From NCBI GenBank assembly GCA_964509425.1, contig CAZDWZ010000005.1, forward strand, positions 186,001-250,000: a stretch of 64,000 bases of DNA, written 5' to 3'. The translations under genes were made by a program, and so were the position numbers. Below, in pieces: positions 61,926 to 64,000 of this stretch. The stretch's first letter is position 1; every line of letters starts with the position of its first letter. The notes beneath the pieces were generated by a model. That model was not told where the DNA came from and did not search any database. It saw only the letters and a program-made list of their open reading frames with translations. The stretch comes from CAZDWZ01 sp964509425 (GTDB taxonomy: Bacteria > Bdellovibrionota_C > UBA2361 > SZUA-149 > CAZDWZ01).

Positions 61926-62861
61926 ATGAAATCAAATACAAAAGTTCTAATCGACGGCTTACTCGCCGGGAACGAGCGTGCACTCGCTCAAATCTTGACC
62001 ATCATCGAGAACAAGCAGCCTGACGCCGCTCAGGTTCTTGAAACCCTCTACCCGAAGTCGGGGCGTGCCTACGTGATCGGAATTACCGGGTCGCCGGGTG
62101 CGGGAAAGTCCACGCTCGTTGATAAGCTTGCCGAAGCGTTGCTGCTCGAGAAGAAAAAAGTGGCCGTGCTCGCCGTCGACCCGAGCAGTCCGTTCTCCGG
62201 CGGGTCATTGCTCGGAGACCGCATCCGGATGGTCAAAGCATCCGCGGATCAATCGGCGTTCATCCGTTCGATGGCATCCCGAGGTTCGCTGGGTGGACTA
62301 GGTCCGAGAACTTTCGAGGCGGTCATCGCGCTTGATGCCGCCGGATACGATTACATCTTGGTTGAAACCGTCGGCGTCGGACAAGCCGAAGTGGAAATCG
62401 TGCAGCTCGCGGATTCCGTGCTTGTCGTTCTCGTTCCGGGGATGGGGGACTCCGTTCAAGCATTCAAGGCCGGCATCCTCGAGATAGCGGATCTCTTCGT
62501 GGTGAACAAAGCCGATTACACGGGAGCCGACCGGCTCAAGAAGGATCTGCTTGCTCTCTTATCGCTTTCGAAAGCTGCTTGGCGGCCGCCTATCGTGGAG
62601 ACCGTCGCGAGCGAGGGGAAAGGCACGCGGGAGCTTCTTCTCTCGATCAGAAAACACGCAGAATGGGCCGAATCGTCGGGTGAAAAGGCGGCGCGGCGAA
62701 AGAAGATATTGGAGGCTGCGTTCCACAAGGCGCTCGCGGAGAGAGCGACGGAAAAGGCTCTGGAAGCGGTTCAAAAGGCCGGCGGTAGCGAAGCGCTCCT
62801 TCTTGATATCAGCGAGAGAAAACTCGCTCCCTCTCTCGCTGCCAAGCGACTGGTAAAATAG
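61926..62861 (+). CDS. meaB: MeaB/ArgK-type G-protein chaperone of methylmalonyl-CoA mutase
   Basis: A 311-residue GTPase that loads and protects B12-dependent mutases. VIGITGSPGAGKSTLVDKL is the P-loop, AVDPSSPFSGGSLLGDRIRM and SMASRGSLGGL are family hallmarks, VETVGVGQAEVEI is switch-like and VNKADYTGADR the nucleotide-base motif. I choose ATG 61926 with GGAG eight bases before; the frame is open to 61836. No mutase gene is present in the window. The convergent acyl-CoA dehydrogenase fits a link to fatty-acid or propionate catabolism. Confidence 0.94.
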   Translation: MKSNTKVLIDGLLAGNERALAQILTIIENKQPDAAQVLETLYPKSGRAYVIGITGSPGAGKSTLVDKLAEALLLEKKKVAVLAVDPSSPFSGGSLLGDRIRMVKASADQSAFIRSMASRGSLGGLGPRTFEAVIALDAAGYDYILVETVGVGQAEVEIVQLADSVLVVLVPGMGDSVQAFKAGILEIADLFVVNKADYTGADRLKKDLLALLSLSKAAWRPPIVETVASEGKGTRELLLSIRKHAEWAESSGEKAARRKKILEAAFHKALAERATEKALEAVQKAGGSEALLLDISERKLAPSLAAKRLVK

Positions 62862-62890
62862 CGGATCGCAGAGCCCTGGAGATCGAGGTT

Positions 62891-64000
62891 TTATTTCTTG
62901 AAAGAGCCGCCGAACATTTCGCCCGCGGCAACTTTAATCATAACCTGCGTTGTTCCGCCGCCGATGGTGTTCAAGCGCAGATCTCTCAGCCATCGTTCGG
63001 GGAGAAACTCAGTCGTGTAGCCGTATCCCCCGTGGAGCTGCAGACAGCGATCGGCAACTTCAATCGCAAGCTCAGTGACGAAAATTTTTGCGAGGCTGAC
63101 TTCCTTCCGGCAGCGTTTCCCTTCGAGGAGCATCGCGAGGCAGTGATGGGAGAACGCGGTGCCGGATTCAAGCCGGCTCCAGAGCGAGGTGAGCATCTCT
63201 TGGTTTGAATCAAAGCTTCCGACAGTTGTACCGAAGAGTTTCCGATCGTTTACGTATCTCACCGTGTCTTCGAGGCACTTTCTCGCGCCGCCAAGAGCCG
63301 CGAGCGAGAGCATGAGCCGCTCCCATTCAAGTGACGACATCGCCTGCGTCCATCCTTCTCCGACCTGACCGAGGACCATTTCGTCTGGGACAAAGACACT
63401 GTCGAACACGAGCTCTGCCGTATCAGAGGAATGCCAGCCGAGTTTTGTGAGGGTTCGTGCAACCGAAAACCCCTCGCTCTTCGCGTCGACGATGAAGGTC
63501 GTGTATCCGTGATAACCCTTTGACGCGTCGGTCTTGGCGAGCACCAGAATGTAAGCGGCTCGGGCACCATTCGTGATGAAGATTTTCGATCCGCTGAGCC
63601 GCCAGCCGTTTCCGTCTTTTACGGCTTTTGTCTGAACCTGCGTGAGATCGCTTCCAGCGCCGGGCTCCGTAAATGCGTAGGCTCCGATGGATTTTCCTTC
63701 CACCGCGGACGCCAGCCACTTTTCCTTCGCTGATTCGGTGCCGAACCGTTGTATGGCCGGAGTGCAGACGAGCGCGTGCATATTTACACCGGTCGTAAGC
63801 CCGACGGCGGGAATTCTCCCGAACTCCTCGCACCAGGCCGCTGCGAGCGCATAGTCACCACCCGAGCCGCCCCACTTGTCTTCGATGAGAGTGCCGAGAA
63901 ATCCGGCGGAGCCGAGCTTCTCGAAGAGTGAAGAGGGAAAGTTCTTCTCTTCTTCCCAACGATTCACGTGGGGAAGGATCTCGCCTTCCGCAAACCGGCG
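62891..64000 (-). CDS. Acyl-CoA dehydrogenase, 5' end beyond the window
   Basis: Flavoenzyme of beta-oxidation or of branched-chain/short-chain acyl-CoA breakdown. The frame stays open to the right edge: the last bases read RRFAEGEILPHVNRWEEEK, which is the usual N-terminal helix, so the gene begins outside and the apparent GTG at 63967 is internal. Visible motifs are YAFTEPGAGSDLTQV (FAD/substrate), WRLSGSKIFITNGARA, LHGGYGYTTEFLPERWLRD and the base-containing C-terminal region. Over 369 residues seen. Convergent with meaB; 29 bases between. Confidence 0.93.
   Translation of the reverse strand, partial: RRFAEGEILPHVNRWEEEKNFPSSLFEKLGSAGFLGTLIEDKWGGSGGDYALAAAWCEEFGRIPAVGLTTGVNMHALVCTPAIQRFGTESAKEKWLASAVEGKSIGAYAFTEPGAGSDLTQVQTKAVKDGNGWRLSGSKIFITNGARAAYILVLAKTDASKGYHGYTTFIVDAKSEGFSVARTLTKLGWHSSDTAELVFDSVFVPDEMVLGQVGEGWTQAMSSLEWERLMLSLAALGGARKCLEDTVRYVNDRKLFGTTVGSFDSNQEMLTSLWSRLESGTAFSHHCLAMLLEGKRCRKEVSLAKIFVTELAIEVADRCLQLHGGYGYTTEFLPERWLRDLRLNTIGGGTTQVMIKVAAGEMFGGSFKK

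Noticed and set aside
1..64000. tRNA or rRNA genes and prophage
   Set aside because: No cloverleaf-like T-arm/anticodon arrangement, rRNA core sequence, or phage structural gene was seen on either strand.

Overview
The window comes from the chromosome of a Gram-negative, probably uncultivated bacterium of moderately high GC content. The outer-membrane LPS assembly protein LptD, ABC-dependent polysaccharide export, nucleotide-sugar pathways and a PEP-CTERM envelope protein point to a diderm. TrmD fused to a second knotted RNA-methyltransferase domain recalls deltaproteobacterial (Desulfobacterota-like) lineages, where the second domain usually follows trmD as its own gene. No rRNA or tRNA gene is present, so I do not name a phylum.

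Layout: (1) 0.5-14.2 kb is a divergent glycan cluster. A leftward run holds a split transketolase, an epimerase-glycosyltransferase fusion, an acyltransferase and two methyltransferases. A rightward run holds GT-C/GT87 and GT2 glycosyltransferases, an SGNH protein and a Tat-exported oxidoreductase. (2) 14.4-30.4 kb is housekeeping: argH, trmD, tatD, a free-standing MetRS-type tRNA-binding domain, rpiA, a spermidine-synthase-like membrane protein, DUF177-rpmF-plsX-fabG-acpP, nrdR, ribD-ribE-ribBA, a Bcp peroxiredoxin and accD. (3) 30.4-39.3 kb holds lptD, then rmlA/B/D-like genes and manC-gmd-rmd, supplying dTDP- and GDP-deoxyhexoses (probably GDP-D-rhamnose). (4) 39.4-52.7 kb is patchy and accessory: two GC-rich insertions, a PEP-CTERM protein, an ABC-F/MATE-like pair, orphan membrane and secreted proteins, a REP-type (RAYT-like) transposase, several repeat families and adenosine deaminase. 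(5) 53.0-59.7 kb is a Wzt/Wzm ABC-export operon with two GT4 enzymes and a GT39-like enzyme. (6) 59.8-64.0 kb holds ychF, a 55-residue histone H1-like protein, meaB/argK and an acyl-CoA dehydrogenase that runs off the right edge.

How it fits together: the sugar pathways of region 3 probably feed the glycosyltransferases of regions 1 and 5. Export would go through Wzm/Wzt, and LptD would place LPS in the outer membrane. DUF177-rpmF-plsX-fabG-acpP and accD form the usual lipid-synthesis neighbourhood.

Most unusual are the repeats. A roughly 150-175 bp family bounded by CTAG occurs three times, each time upstream of a gene start (fabG, acpP, wzt). Long palindromes fill the nrdR-ribD gap and sit inside the 3' end of ribD. 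A 74-bp hairpin element and a 70-bp inverted pair surround the accessory island that carries the RAYT-like transposase. The riboflavin genes also look functionally eroded: RibD lacks much of its reductase domain, and the RibB half of RibBA has lost two conserved histidines.
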